DNA of 54,461 nt from Streptomyces gilvus (GCF_022513565.1 NZ_JAKWBE010000041.1:1-54461); one strand, 5' to 3'. Positions 31,079-39,679 are shown, counted from the stretch's first letter. Made by a program: numbers and translations. The notes: generated by a model from the sequence alone, not told the origin.

Positions 31079-33985
31079 TCACAGCAGCGCGTCCCAGTCC
31101 GTCTCGAGGTCACCCCCGCCGAGGAACATCAGCTCCGTCGCGTCGGACGGCTCCTCGTCCGAGCCGTCCGGCAGCGGCAGTTCGGCCCAGATGCACTTGC
31201 CCGTCGGTGTGTAGCGCGCGCCCCAGCGCGCCGACAGGGCAGCGATCAGCTGCAAGCCGCGGCCGCCCTCGTCCGTCTCCGTCGCCCGCCGGATCCGCGG
31301 CATGGTCTGGCTGCCGTCGAAGACCTCGCAGACCAGCCCCGCCCGGTACAGCAGCCGCAGCCGCACCGGGCCCTTGGCGTGCCGCACGACATTGCCGACG
31401 AGTTCGCTGGCCAGGAGCTCGGTGGTGGCGGTCAGGCCGTCCAGGTCCCAGGCGGTCAGTTGCTCGCGGACATGGCGGCGCGCCTGGCCCGCCGCCTTCG
31501 GGTCCTGGGGCAGCGACCAGGACGCCATCCGGTCCGCGGGCAGCGCGTGCAGCCGCGCCACCAGGAACGCGGCGTCGTCGGCGGCCTGCTGGCCGGCGGG
31601 CAGCAGACCGGCCGTCAGCGTGTCGCACAGCCGCTCGAGATCCACGGCCGTGCCGTCCGCGTGGGCCGTGCCCAGCAGCCGCGCCAGTTCCGCCGTCCCC
31701 TCGTCGATGTCCCGCTTCGCCGACTCGACCAGACCGTCCGTGTACAGCACCAGCAGACTGCCCTCCGGCACCTCCAACTCCACCGTCTCGAACGGCGGCT
31801 CAGCGGCGCCCAGCGGCGGATCGGCCTCGTGCTCGGGGAAGTGCACCGAGCCGTCGGGGCGGACCAGGGCGGGCGGCGGATGTCCGGCGCGGGCGATGGA
31901 ACAGACCCGGGTGGTGGCGTCGTACACCGCGAACAGGCAGGTGACGTACGAGGTCTCGCCCATGCCGTCGACGATGTCGTTGAGGTGGCCCATGATCTCG
32001 TCGGGCGGCAGTTCCAGGTCGGCCAGCGTGTGCACGGCGGTGCGCAGCCGGCCCATGGTGGCCGCCTCCGGCAGACCGTGGCCCATGACGTCGCCGACGA
32101 CGAGCGCTACCCGTCCGCCCGACAGCGGGATGATGTCGTACCAGTCGCCGCCCACGTCCGTGCCCGGCCCGGCCGGCAGATAGCGGGCGGCGGCCGTGCA
32201 CTCCGGCAGGTCGGGCAGGACCTGGGGGAGCAGACTGCGCTGGAGCTCGCGGGACCGGGTGTGCTCGGCGTCGTAGAGACGGGCGCGTTCCAGGGACTGG
32301 GCGACCAGGGCGCTGATGGTGGTCAGCAGGTCGCGCTCCTGGTAGGTGAGCAGCCGAGGCCGGTCGAAGGCGACCACGCAGACGCCGAAGGTGTGCCCGG
32401 ACGCCGTCAGCGGCAGAAAGGCCCAGGACCGCTTGCCGCCGACGGCCGCCAGGTACGCCATCTCGGGGTAGCGCGCGGCGAACTCCGACGTCGAGGACAG
32501 GAACAGTGGTGTCCCGGCGGTGATCGTGTCCCACGCCGGGTCGCCGCTTCGCGACCGGGGGCGGGTGTCGAGCTTCTCGACGAAGCCGTCGGGATAGCCG
32601 ACCGCCCCGACGTGGTGCAGCCGGTCTTCCTCGATGACCTGAACGAGCAGACCCGCGGCGGTGAACGGCGGCAGCACCCGCCGGGCGACCACGTCCACCA
32701 CGTCCTGGGAGGTCGTCGCCTTGGCCAGTTCCGCGGTCAGTTCGGCCAGGCGAGCCGAGCGTTCGGCCGCGCCGCGCTCGGCCGCCTGCTGTTCCTCCGC
32801 CAGCCGCCGCTTCTCGGTGACGTCCTGGAAGTAGAGGGTGCGCCCGTCGGGTCCGGGCACCAGCCGCAGATGCAGCCGCCGTCCGCAGTCGGGGACGAGG
32901 ACGTCGAAGCCGGTGGGCCGCTCCTCGGCCGCCGCCTCCAGACATCCGCTGCGCAGCCCCGGCACGTCCCGGGCGGCCGGCAGGTCCCACAGCAGCCGGC
33001 CGAACAACTCCTCCTCGGAGAAGCCCAGAAAGCGTTCCGCCTCCAGGTTGGCGAAGGTGATCCGCCACTCGTCGTCCACCGCGATGAAGCCGTCGCTCAT
33101 GTGCCGCAGAGCCCGGCTGAGCGCGTCGCGGGCGGTGCGCGACTCGTTGCTCTCCCAGCCCACGCCGATCATCCGCAGCGGCTCGCCGTTCTCGTCGTAC
33201 GTGGCCCGGCCGCGCGCCTGCGTCCAGCCCCAGGTGCCGTCCAGGCGCCGTACCCGGTACTCGGCCTCGTAGACGCTGTGGTCGAGGATCGCCCGCTGGG
33301 CCGCCGCCAGGGTGGGGGCCAGGTCGTCGGGGTGGACGATCCGCATCCAGTTCTCGATCTTCCCGGTGAAGTCGGCGGGCCGGGTGCCGTACAGCTCCAG
33401 GGCCGCCTCGTCCCAGATCAGGTCGCCGCCCCGGATGTCCCAGTCCCAGGAACCGACCTGGACCTCCTTGAGGGCGTGGCGCAGGCGCTCGCCGTTCAGC
33501 TCGGGCTGCGCGGGTCCGGACGGCGGCGGGGCCTGGGCCATACGGTCCTCGGTCCAGGCGACGACGTCCCGCAGGAAGTCCCAGTGCTGCGGGGTGGGTT
33601 CGCCCCGGTCGCCCGCCAGGACCGTCAGCGCGCCGATGCTGCGCCGCCCGCTGAACACCGGCAGGGCGGCGAGCCCCGTGCCGGGCCAGGCCGGTTCCGG
33701 CGCGGTGCCGGAAGCGGAGTGCGGCACCCAGACGCCCTCGCCCTGCTGGAGGGCGCGGGCCGGGGCCAGGGGGCCCGCCTGATCGACGATCTCCCAGGAG
33801 CGGGTGAGCGCGGGCGGCAGCCCCACCGAGGACACCAGCCGCAGGGCCGACATCGGCCCGCGCAGGTGCATGGTGCCGCCGAGCCCGCTCAGCTCGCTGA
33901 CCGCCTGTCCGAGCGCCAGCCTGAAGACCTCGCTCTCCGTCACACCGGGAGACACCGAGCCGAGAAGAGCGAGCCGCGCGTTCAT
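31079..33985 (-). CDS. PAS-PAS-GAF-SpoIIE phosphatase-HATPase regulator
   Basis: A 968-residue multidomain signalling protein. Domain order: an N-terminal GAF-like region (about 1-150), a first PAS with PAC (about 165-285, WDWDIRGGDLIWDEAALELY), a second PAS (about 290-395, DGFIAVDDEWRITFANLEAE), a short coil, GAF (about 420-590), PP2C SpoIIE phosphatase (about 605-805; metal motifs DVGGDWYD, GDVMGHG and YTDGLVE), and a C-terminal anti-sigma-type ATPase (about 825-945; ELLASELVGNVVRHAKG, GGRGLQL). Such proteins dephosphorylate and/or phosphorylate STAS anti-sigma antagonists. No signal peptide or membrane segment. Possible partners here are the ATPase at 39769 and the STAS-ANTAR protein at 44250. 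Confidence 0.92.
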   Translation of the reverse strand: MNARLALLGSVSPGVTESEVFRLALGQAVSELSGLGGTMHLRGPMSALRLVSSVGLPPALTRSWEIVDQAGPLAPARALQQGEGVWVPHSASGTAPEPAWPGTGLAALPVFSGRRSIGALTVLAGDRGEPTPQHWDFLRDVVAWTEDRMAQAPPPSGPAQPELNGERLRHALKEVQVGSWDWDIRGGDLIWDEAALELYGTRPADFTGKIENWMRIVHPDDLAPTLAAAQRAILDHSVYEAEYRVRRLDGTWGWTQARGRATYDENGEPLRMIGVGWESNESRTARDALSRALRHMSDGFIAVDDEWRITFANLEAERFLGFSEEELFGRLLWDLPAARDVPGLRSGCLEAAAEERPTGFDVLVPDCGRRLHLRLVPGPDGRTLYFQDVTEKRRLAEEQQAAERGAAERSARLAELTAELAKATTSQDVVDVVARRVLPPFTAAGLLVQVIEEDRLHHVGAVGYPDGFVEKLDTRPRSRSGDPAWDTITAGTPLFLSSTSEFAARYPEMAYLAAVGGKRSWAFLPLTASGHTFGVCVVAFDRPRLLTYQERDLLTTISALVAQSLERARLYDAEHTRSRELQRSLLPQVLPDLPECTAAARYLPAGPGTDVGGDWYDIIPLSGGRVALVVGDVMGHGLPEAATMGRLRTAVHTLADLELPPDEIMGHLNDIVDGMGETSYVTCLFAVYDATTRVCSIARAGHPPPALVRPDGSVHFPEHEADPPLGAAEPPFETVELEVPEGSLLVLYTDGLVESAKRDIDEGTAELARLLGTAHADGTAVDLERLCDTLTAGLLPAGQQAADDAAFLVARLHALPADRMASWSLPQDPKAAGQARRHVREQLTAWDLDGLTATTELLASELVGNVVRHAKGPVRLRLLYRAGLVCEVFDGSQTMPRIRRATETDEGGRGLQLIAALSARWGARYTPTGKCIWAELPLPDGSDEEPSDATELMFLGGGDLETDWDALL

Positions 33986-34154
33986 GGTGGGAACCTATCG
34001 TTCCTGTTTCCGATCGAAACCTGCTTCACAGATTCCGACCGGCCGCTTCTCGCCACTCTGCCTCCCCAACGGTCAACGGGCAACGGCAAGTTGTTGAAAT
34101 TTCGGCCGTGTACCGTGCCCTCGCACGGGCAGGCTTCCGATCATGAGGAGCGGC

Positions 34155-35240
34155 ATGGACATCGGTGTCTTCATCCCCATCGGCAACAACGGCTGGCTCA
34201 TCTCCAAGAGCTCACCGCAGTACATGCCGACGTTCGAGCTGAACAAGGCGGTTGTGCGCAAGGCCGAGGAACACGGCCTCGACTTCGCCCTGTCGATGAT
34301 CAAACTCAAGGGCTTCGGCGGCGAGACGGAGTTCTGGGACCACTGTCTCGAATCGTTCACCCTGATGGCGGGCCTGGCCGCCGTGACGGACCGCATCAGG
34401 CTCTACGCCTCGACACCGATCCTCGCCCTGCCGCCGGCCATCGTCGCCCGCATGGCCGTGACGGTCGACTCCATCGCCCCCGGCCGGTTCGGCGTCAACA
34501 TCGTCACCGGCTGGGCGCCCGGCGAGTACGGCCAGATGGGCCTGTGGCCCGGCGACGAGCACTTCGGCAACCGCTACGCCCGGGCCGTCGAGTACGTCAC
34601 CGTGATGAAGGAGCTGTGGCGCGAGGGCGTCAGCAACTTCAAGGGCGAGTTCTACGAGATGGACGACTGCGTGCTCTCCCCGCGCCCGGCGGACGGGCAC
34701 ATCGACATCGTCGCCGCCGGCCAGAGCGGCACCGGCATCCGCTTCGCCGCCGAGCACGCCGACTACAACTTCGTCCTGGGCAGCGGCGTCAACACCCCGC
34801 TCGCCTTCTCGGACACCACGGCCGCACTGGTGGAGGCGGCCCGCGAGAGCGGCCGGGACGTCGGCGCGCTCTCCCTGTTCATGGTCATCGCGGACGAGAC
34901 GGACGAGGCCGCCCGGGCCAAGTGGCAGGACTACCACGACCACGCCGACCACGCGGCCCTGGCCTACATGGCGGGGGAGTCGGCCACGGACACGACCGCC
35001 GACGACTCCTCCACCGCCCGCACCATCGTGGCCCCCGAAGGAGCCGTCAACTTCAACATGGGCACGCTCGTCGGGTCGTACGAGAGCGTCGCCCGGATGC
35101 TCGACGAGATCGCCGAAGTCCCCGGCACCAAGGGCATCATGCTCGTCTTCGACGACTTCCTCGAAGGCCTGGAGAACTTCGGCACCCGCATCCAGCCGCT
35201 GATGCGCTCCCGGTCCGAGCGCGCCGTGGCGGCGAACTGA
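34155..35240 (+). CDS. rutA: Pyrimidine oxygenase RutA
   Basis: A 361-residue FMN-dependent luciferase-fold monooxygenase. It matches RutA along its length: GVFIPIGNNGWLIS, PQYMPTFELNKAVV, DFALSMIKLKGFGG, FTLMAGLAAVTDRI and VNFNMGTLVGSYESVARMLD. RutA opens the uracil ring to ureidoacrylate peracid using O2 and a flavin reductase (RutF). ATG 34155 has AGGAG four bases upstream; the ATG four codons earlier overlaps that site. None of rutB-G is nearby, so partners must be elsewhere or the enzyme has another use. Confidence 0.92.
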   Translation: MDIGVFIPIGNNGWLISKSSPQYMPTFELNKAVVRKAEEHGLDFALSMIKLKGFGGETEFWDHCLESFTLMAGLAAVTDRIRLYASTPILALPPAIVARMAVTVDSIAPGRFGVNIVTGWAPGEYGQMGLWPGDEHFGNRYARAVEYVTVMKELWREGVSNFKGEFYEMDDCVLSPRPADGHIDIVAAGQSGTGIRFAAEHADYNFVLGSGVNTPLAFSDTTAALVEAARESGRDVGALSLFMVIADETDEAARAKWQDYHDHADHAALAYMAGESATDTTADDSSTARTIVAPEGAVNFNMGTLVGSYESVARMLDEIAEVPGTKGIMLVFDDFLEGLENFGTRIQPLMRSRSERAVAAN

Positions 35241-35246
35241 CTCAGG

Positions 35247-35284
35247 CCCGCAGCGGGGGCGAACCGACTCAGCCCCGCAGCGGG
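35247..35284. terminator. Twin short hairpins between convergent genes
   Basis: CCCGC-A-GCGGG occurs at 35247-35257 and again at 35274-35284, within near-identical 20-bp direct repeats. The second copy overlaps the end of the Tat-exported protein gene. The loop is a single base as written, so pairing would be shorter in practice. Confidence 0.35.
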
Positions 35285-36642
35285 TTGGCGCGTGCGACGG
35301 CCAGCAGGTACCAGGCGGTGGCGCCGGTGTGCCGGTACGGGTAGTAGCCGAACCCGAAACCGGTGTCGAGGGGACTGCTGGCCGAGACGACACCGGACCG
35401 CTCGGCCACCGTCACGGATCCGAGGGTCTGGCCGCCGCCGAGCAGGTCCTGGGCGCGCTCGACGGACGCGATCAGCCGTCGGGCGCGCGCCTCGTCGCCG
35501 GGCGCGCGGCGGTCGCGCAGGGCGAGCGCGAGATGGGCCGTGCCCTCGAACCACACGCCGTTGCGGTCGGGCTTCGGCTGTCCAGTGGCGATCGGCGCGT
35601 CCTCGTTCGCCACCGGACTCGCCGAGCTGAACGTGACGCCCTCGTACGACTGTCCCGCCGGGACCGTGCTGTTGGGGCGGTCGGCCGTGTCCAGCACGGC
35701 GAGGTGGGCCGCCGCCCAGTCCACGGAGCGCGCGTGGGCGGGGGAGGGGAGGGCGAGGCGGGTCCAGGTCTGGGTGTCCTCGGGGACGGGTGACTTGTTG
35801 ATCGTCACGCCGTCGTTGGTGCCGGTGTAGAAGAAGCCGCCGGCCGGCTCCCACATCCGCTCCACGAAGGCCTTCGCCCAGGCCCGCCGCTCCCGCCACA
35901 CCCGGTCGCCGGTCAGCCGGGCGAGCCTGCCGAACAGCCCCACCAGGTCGGTGTTGTGCTCGGTGGAGCTGAACGGCTGCTTCTCGTTCGCTCCGTTCAC
36001 CCCGAACTTGTAGCCGCCCAGCGCCTCGTCGGTGCGGGCGTTGCGTTCGATCCACTCGCCGATCCGCACGGCGCCGGTCAGGAACCGGCGCTCTCCGGTC
36101 CGCCCGGCGAGGGCACCGAGCGCGATGCCGGCCCACGCCATGTCGCCCACCGCGGTGCCGGTGAAGCCGAACTGGGTGCCGACGTTGGCCGTGCCGTCCG
36201 CCCGGACGAAGCCGTCCGGCTGGGCCGAGCCGTCGTAGAAGGTGTACGGGCCGACGTTGTAGGCCTGACGCAGCCTGCCGTCGTCGTAGCCCGGGTCATG
36301 GGCCTGCGCGTACAGGAGCGCGTCCCCGAGGAGCGTGGCGCGGGTGCGGCCGTCCGCCGTGCCGGAGGCGAGGTTCGCCAGGATCACCAGGGCGTTGTCG
36401 TAGGTGAACGCCGTGCTGAACAGGCCCGCCTGGTCGGTGTAGCTCTGGGCCAGGCGGACGGTGCCGTGGTCCGGGTAGGCGTCCATGGCCGCGGCGAGGA
36501 AGGAGAGGGCGCGGCGCGGGGCGGAGGGGCCGCTCGCCGCCTCGGCGGTGCCGGTCCCGGCGGTGAGGAGGGCGGCGCCCGCGCCGACTCCGGTCCCGAT
36601 GAGCGCACGGCGGCTGATTCCGGGGCCTTGGCTGCCGGTCAT
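35269..36642 (-). CDS. Tat-exported six-hairpin-type protein (putative carbohydrate-active)
   Basis: A 457-residue secreted protein. It has a Tat signal (ISRRALIGTGVGAGAALLTA, about 9-28, ending AEAASG). The body has repeating helix pairs with aromatic-rich turns (YDNALVILANLASG, GFVRADGTANVGTQFGFTGT, GFFYTGTNDGVTINKS, VWFEGTAHLALALRD, GYYPYRHTGATAWYLLA), as in (alpha/alpha)6 glycoside hydrolase-like folds. I cannot assign a family or catalytic residues. ATG 36642 has GGGAG upstream. A perfect LacI-type operator lies 31 bases before the start, which suggests sugar control. Confidence 0.78.
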   Translation of the reverse strand: MTGSQGPGISRRALIGTGVGAGAALLTAGTGTAEAASGPSAPRRALSFLAAAMDAYPDHGTVRLAQSYTDQAGLFSTAFTYDNALVILANLASGTADGRTRATLLGDALLYAQAHDPGYDDGRLRQAYNVGPYTFYDGSAQPDGFVRADGTANVGTQFGFTGTAVGDMAWAGIALGALAGRTGERRFLTGAVRIGEWIERNARTDEALGGYKFGVNGANEKQPFSSTEHNTDLVGLFGRLARLTGDRVWRERRAWAKAFVERMWEPAGGFFYTGTNDGVTINKSPVPEDTQTWTRLALPSPAHARSVDWAAAHLAVLDTADRPNSTVPAGQSYEGVTFSSASPVANEDAPIATGQPKPDRNGVWFEGTAHLALALRDRRAPGDEARARRLIASVERAQDLLGGGQTLGSVTVAERSGVVSASSPLDTGFGFGYYPYRHTGATAWYLLAVARANPLRG

Positions 36643-36672
36643 GGGTCTCCCTGGGCATGTGACGGTTCGCGC

Positions 36673-36688
36673 TTGAGAGCGCTCTCAA
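36673..36688. promoter_or_regulatory. LacI-type operator before the Tat-exported protein
   Basis: TTGAGAGCGCTCTCAA is a perfect 16-bp palindrome with the central CG typical of LacI-family sites; the known Streptomyces CebR site TGGGAGCGCTCCCA has the same layout. The only LacI gene in the window (46080) has a different site, so the regulator lies elsewhere. Confidence 0.75.
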
Positions 36689-36767
36689 ACGGTGGCGGGC
36701 CCATTCTGCTGTCGCCGTCGCAGCGCGGTCAACGACTGTGGCGCAAGGGTCGGTTGAGGAGCAGCGG

Positions 36768-37364
36768 TCAACCGGCGGTGTGCGTGGCGGCGTCGAGGAG
36801 GGGGCCCAGCTCCCGGGCCACGGTCGTCAGGGCGCGGGTGTCCTGTTCGGCCCGGGAGATGAGGATGGCGCCCTCCAGCGCACTGATCATGAGCGTGGCG
36901 AGGGCGCCGGCCCGCTCCCCGGGTACGCCCATGTCCGTCAGGGCCTCGGCCACCGGCCCGGTCCAGGTGGCGAACGCGGTGGCCACCGCCTCCCGGGTGG
37001 ACGCGCTGGACTCGGCGCAGTCCACGGTGGCGGCGGCGACGGGACAGCCGCCCGCGAAGCCCTCTCTCTCGTACTCGTCCGTCCACTGCCGCACCATCTC
37101 GGCGAACAGCCCGCCCGGCGTCGGCTCCGGAAGTCCGGCGAGGAAACGGGCGATCCGCCGGCCCGCGTAGCGGCCCGCCCAGCCCACCGCCTCGTCGACC
37201 AACTGCTCCTTGCCGCCCGGGAAGTAGTGCTGGAGCGAGCCGCGCGGGGCCTCGGCGTGCGCGGCGACCTCGCGCATCCCGGTGGCCCCGACGCCTTCGC
37301 GCCGGATGAGCTGGGCCGCGCTGAAGACCATCCGCTCCCGTGGCCCGCGTTCGGACTCCGCCAT
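36768..37364 (-). CDS. TetR-family transcriptional regulator
   Basis: A 198-residue repressor. The N-terminal helix-turn-helix is intact (AAQLIRREGVGATGMREVAA and APRGSLQHYFPGGKEQL). The ligand domain contains GGCPVAAATVDCAES and ends LTTVARELGPLLD, resembling the LmrA/YxaF (TetR C_13-like) subgroup. ATG 37364 has AAGGAGG upstream. It is divergent from a beta-hydroxyacid dehydrogenase, with two 18-bp palindromes in the 110-base gap, so it likely controls itself and that gene. Confidence 0.9.
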   Translation of the reverse strand: MAESERGPRERMVFSAAQLIRREGVGATGMREVAAHAEAPRGSLQHYFPGGKEQLVDEAVGWAGRYAGRRIARFLAGLPEPTPGGLFAEMVRQWTDEYEREGFAGGCPVAAATVDCAESSASTREAVATAFATWTGPVAEALTDMGVPGERAGALATLMISALEGAILISRAEQDTRALTTVARELGPLLDAATHTAG

Positions 37365-37396
37365 GCCCGACCTCCTTCGACGTCTCCGCGGACACC

Positions 37397-37414
37397 CTAT
37401 GACCGTGGTCATAG
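37397..37414. promoter_or_regulatory. TetR operator, distal copy
   Basis: CTATGACC-GT-GGTCATAG has 8-bp perfect inverted arms. It is followed 27 bases later (start to start) by the same arms with the centre inverted, in the gap between the divergent TetR and dehydrogenase genes. Confidence 0.85.
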
Positions 37415-37423
37415 ACACGGCTA

Positions 37424-37441
37424 CTATGACCACGGTCATAG
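37424..37441. promoter_or_regulatory. TetR operator, proximal copy
   Basis: CTATGACC-AC-GGTCATAG is the exact reverse complement of the site at 37397-37414, 33 bases before the dehydrogenase GTG. Two dimers could bind side by side and cover both promoters. Confidence 0.85.
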
Positions 37442-37474
37442 TCGGCAGCTGCGGCTCGGAAACGGCGGTGCATC

Positions 37475-38368
37475 GTGGACTACGTGGGATTCGTCGGCCT
37501 GGGGGTGATGGGCCGCCCGATGGCGCTCAACCTCGCCCGCGCGGGAACACCGCTCCTCGTCTGGAACCGCACGCCGGACCGCTGCGAGCCCCTGCGGGCG
37601 GCCGGAGCCGAGGTCGCCGCCGGCCCCGCCGAGGTCTTCGCCCGGGCGGGCGTCGTCTTCCTCATGCTCGCCGACGAGGCCGCGATGGACGCCGTCCTCG
37701 GCCGGGGCACACCGGACTTCACCGCGCGGTTCGCGGGACGCACCGTCGTCCACATGGGAACGACCGCGCCGGAGTACTCGGGCGGCCTGCAGGACGCCGT
37801 ACGGGCGGCGGGCGGGCGCTATGTCGAGGCGCCGGTCTCCGGCTCCCGCGTCCCGGCGGAACAGGGGCAGTTGGTGGCGATGCTGGCCGGCGACAGCGAC
37901 GCCGTCGCGGAGGTACGGCCGCTGCTCGCTCCCCTGTGCCGCGAGACGTTCGACTGCGGTGCCGTACCGGACGCCCTGCTGATGAAGCTCTCGGTGAACC
38001 TGTTCCTGATCACCCTGGTGACCGGTCTGACGGAGGCCTTCCACTTCGCCGACCGGCACGGCCTCGACCGGCGGCTGTTCCTGGACGTCATCGACGCGGG
38101 CCCGATGGCGAGCGCGGTCTCCCGGATGAAGGCGCCGAAGCTGCTGGCCCGGGACTTCGCGGTGCAGGCGGGTGCCGCGGACGTACTGAAGAACAACCGG
38201 CTGATCGCCGAGGCCGCCCGCAAGGCCGGCCTGGCCTCACCCCTCCTCGACGTCTGCCACACCCTCTTCGGAGAGACCGTCGAGCAGGGGCACGGCGGCG
38301 AGGACATGGTGGCCGTGCTGCACGCCCTGGAATCCCGGACCGACGAAGCGGACCGGCCGACGCTGTAA
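37475..38368 (+). CDS. NAD(P)-dependent beta-hydroxyacid dehydrogenase (3-hydroxyisobutyrate dehydrogenase family)
   Basis: A 297-residue dehydrogenase. The N-terminal Rossmann motif is VGFVGLGVMGRPMALNLARA, the substrate signature YVEAPVSGSRVPAEQGQLVAM is in the middle, and LLMKLSVNLF supplies the conserved catalytic Lys. Length is normal. The substrate (3-hydroxyisobutyrate, tartronate semialdehyde or an imine) is not decided by sequence alone. GTG 37475 lies 33 bases after the proximal TetR operator. Its TAA stop touches the first recognisable codons of the SGNH remnant downstream. Confidence 0.9.
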   Translation: MDYVGFVGLGVMGRPMALNLARAGTPLLVWNRTPDRCEPLRAAGAEVAAGPAEVFARAGVVFLMLADEAAMDAVLGRGTPDFTARFAGRTVVHMGTTAPEYSGGLQDAVRAAGGRYVEAPVSGSRVPAEQGQLVAMLAGDSDAVAEVRPLLAPLCRETFDCGAVPDALLMKLSVNLFLITLVTGLTEAFHFADRHGLDRRLFLDVIDAGPMASAVSRMKAPKLLARDFAVQAGAADVLKNNRLIAEAARKAGLASPLLDVCHTLFGETVEQGHGGEDMVAVLHALESRTDEADRPTL

Positions 38369-39065
38369 CCTCGCCGTCCGCGGCCGGCCCGCCGGGCAGG
38401 TGCGGGCCGAGCGACTGGGGCCCGCCCTGGCGCTCGAGCCCGACCTCGCCAACGGTCGTCGCCGGGGCAACGACGCCTGCGGCCCCGGTTCGACGCCGAC
38501 GAGGTCGCCGGCCACCTTGGAGGCGACGTTCGCCGCGCTCACCGCACGGGGTGCCCGCGTGGCCGCGCTCACCTTCCCCCACATCGGCCGCATCGCCCCG
38601 CCGGCCCGGTCGCTCGCGCCCCGGGTCCTCGCGCTCAACGCCCCCATCCGAGAGGCAGCTCGGCGGCACGGGGTCGTGGTGGCCGACTCCTCGCGCCATC
38701 CGGCGGTGACAGATCCGCGGCTGTGGAGCGCCGACCGGCGGCACGCCGGCCCCCAGGGCCACGCGCTGATCGCCGCCGCGCTCGCCCACGCCCTCGCGCT
38801 GCCGGACAGCGACGACAGTTGGACCCGGCCCCTGCCGCCCGGCGCGGCGACCCGCTCGGGCCCGCGGGCCGTCGGCGCCGAAGGGCGCTGGGCCGGAACC
38901 TTCCTCGGCCCCTGGATCGTCCGCCGCGTACGCGGCCGCTCCCGGGGCGAAGCGCTCCGCTGGGAGTGCCGCGATCCGGTCTGCCGTCTGGCGTCTGCGG
39001 CGTCGTTGTGGCTGGTCGCGCCCCTGCGGCGGTGCCGCATGTCGGTACAGCCGCGCGCCCCTTAG
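38367..39065 (+). pseudogene. SGNH/GDSL esterase remnant
   Basis: Starting at base 38367, within the preceding stop codon, the sequence reads NLAVRG...QVRAERLGPALALEPDLA, matching the intact esterase at 22860-23648 from its residue ~52 onward. The GDSL nucleophile block is gone. Around 38455-38510 two small frame disturbances scramble what should read VVAG-ND and a following RPRFDADEVAAT block; the frame then recovers at TLEATFAALTARGARVAALT. The catalytic HIS-type block DRRHAGPQGH survives. Truncation plus frameshifts make it nonfunctional. Confidence 0.8.
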
Positions 39066-39083
39066 GGGGGTTTAGTCACCTCT

Positions 39084-39095
39084 TTGATTAATCAA
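39084..39095. promoter_or_regulatory. PadR operator candidate
   Basis: TTGATTAATCAA is a perfect AT-rich 12-bp palindrome 20 bases before the PadR ATG, the right place for autoregulation by the regulator it precedes. Confidence 0.7.
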
Positions 39096-39115
39096 CGCGG
39101 TGTTAGTTTGGGGCA

Positions 39116-39679
39116 ATGGCGTTGCGCAACGCGGTGATGGCCGCACTGCTGGAGGGTGAGGCGTCCGGGTACGACCTCGCCAAGGGGTTCGAGGCCTCGG
39201 TGGCGAACTTCTGGATGGCCACCCCGCAGCAGCTCTACCGGGAGCTGGAGCGCATGGAGGGCGAGGGGCTGGTCTCGGCGCGGGTCGTGCAGCAGGAGCG
39301 CCGCCCCAACAAGCGGCTCTTCTCCCTCACCGAGGCGGGCCTGGAGGTCCTGCGCGACTACATCCTGGCCACCCCGTCCAAGCCCCTGGCCATCCGGGAC
39401 GAACTGATGGTCAAGGTGCAGTGCGTCGACATCGGCGACCTCGACGCCGTACGGGCCGCGGTCGCCGAGCGGGTCGAGCGGGCCACCGCGAAGCTGGCCC
39501 GCTACGAGCGGCTGAGGGAGCGGCTGCTGGACGGCCGCAGCGAGGACGAGTACTTCACGCAGGCCGAGCGCATCGGCCCCTACCTCACCCTGCTGGGCGG
39601 GCTGGCGCTGGAGCGGGCGAACGTGCAGTGGGGCGAGGCGGCCCTGAAGCGGCTCGACCAGCGCTCGGCCGCGCACTGA
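39116..39679 (+). CDS. PadR-family transcriptional regulator
   Basis: A 187-residue regulator. The winged helix is at 1-85 (MAALLEGEASGYDLAKGFEA, QLYRELERMEGEGLVSARVV, PNKRLFSLTEAGLEVLRDYI) and a helical dimerisation domain of the Vir_act_alpha_C type follows (DELMVKVQCVDIGDLDAVRA to the end). ATG 39116 has ttgggg, a poor ribosome site. A TTGATTAATCAA palindrome precedes it. No obvious target gene is adjacent; the next gene is on the other strand. Confidence 0.9.
   Translation: MALRNAVMAALLEGEASGYDLAKGFEASVANFWMATPQQLYRELERMEGEGLVSARVVQQERRPNKRLFSLTEAGLEVLRDYILATPSKPLAIRDELMVKVQCVDIGDLDAVRAAVAERVERATAKLARYERLRERLLDGRSEDEYFTQAERIGPYLTLLGGLALERANVQWGEAALKRLDQRSAAH

Noticed and set aside
30971..35344. 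A 1457-codon open frame on the plus strand
   Set aside because: It is antisense to the PAS-SpoIIE gene and partly out of frame with rutA; composition is GC-driven and no domain is visible.
39058..39068. CCCC-TTA-GGGG after the SGNH remnant
   Set aside because: Four-base stem only; not a credible terminator.
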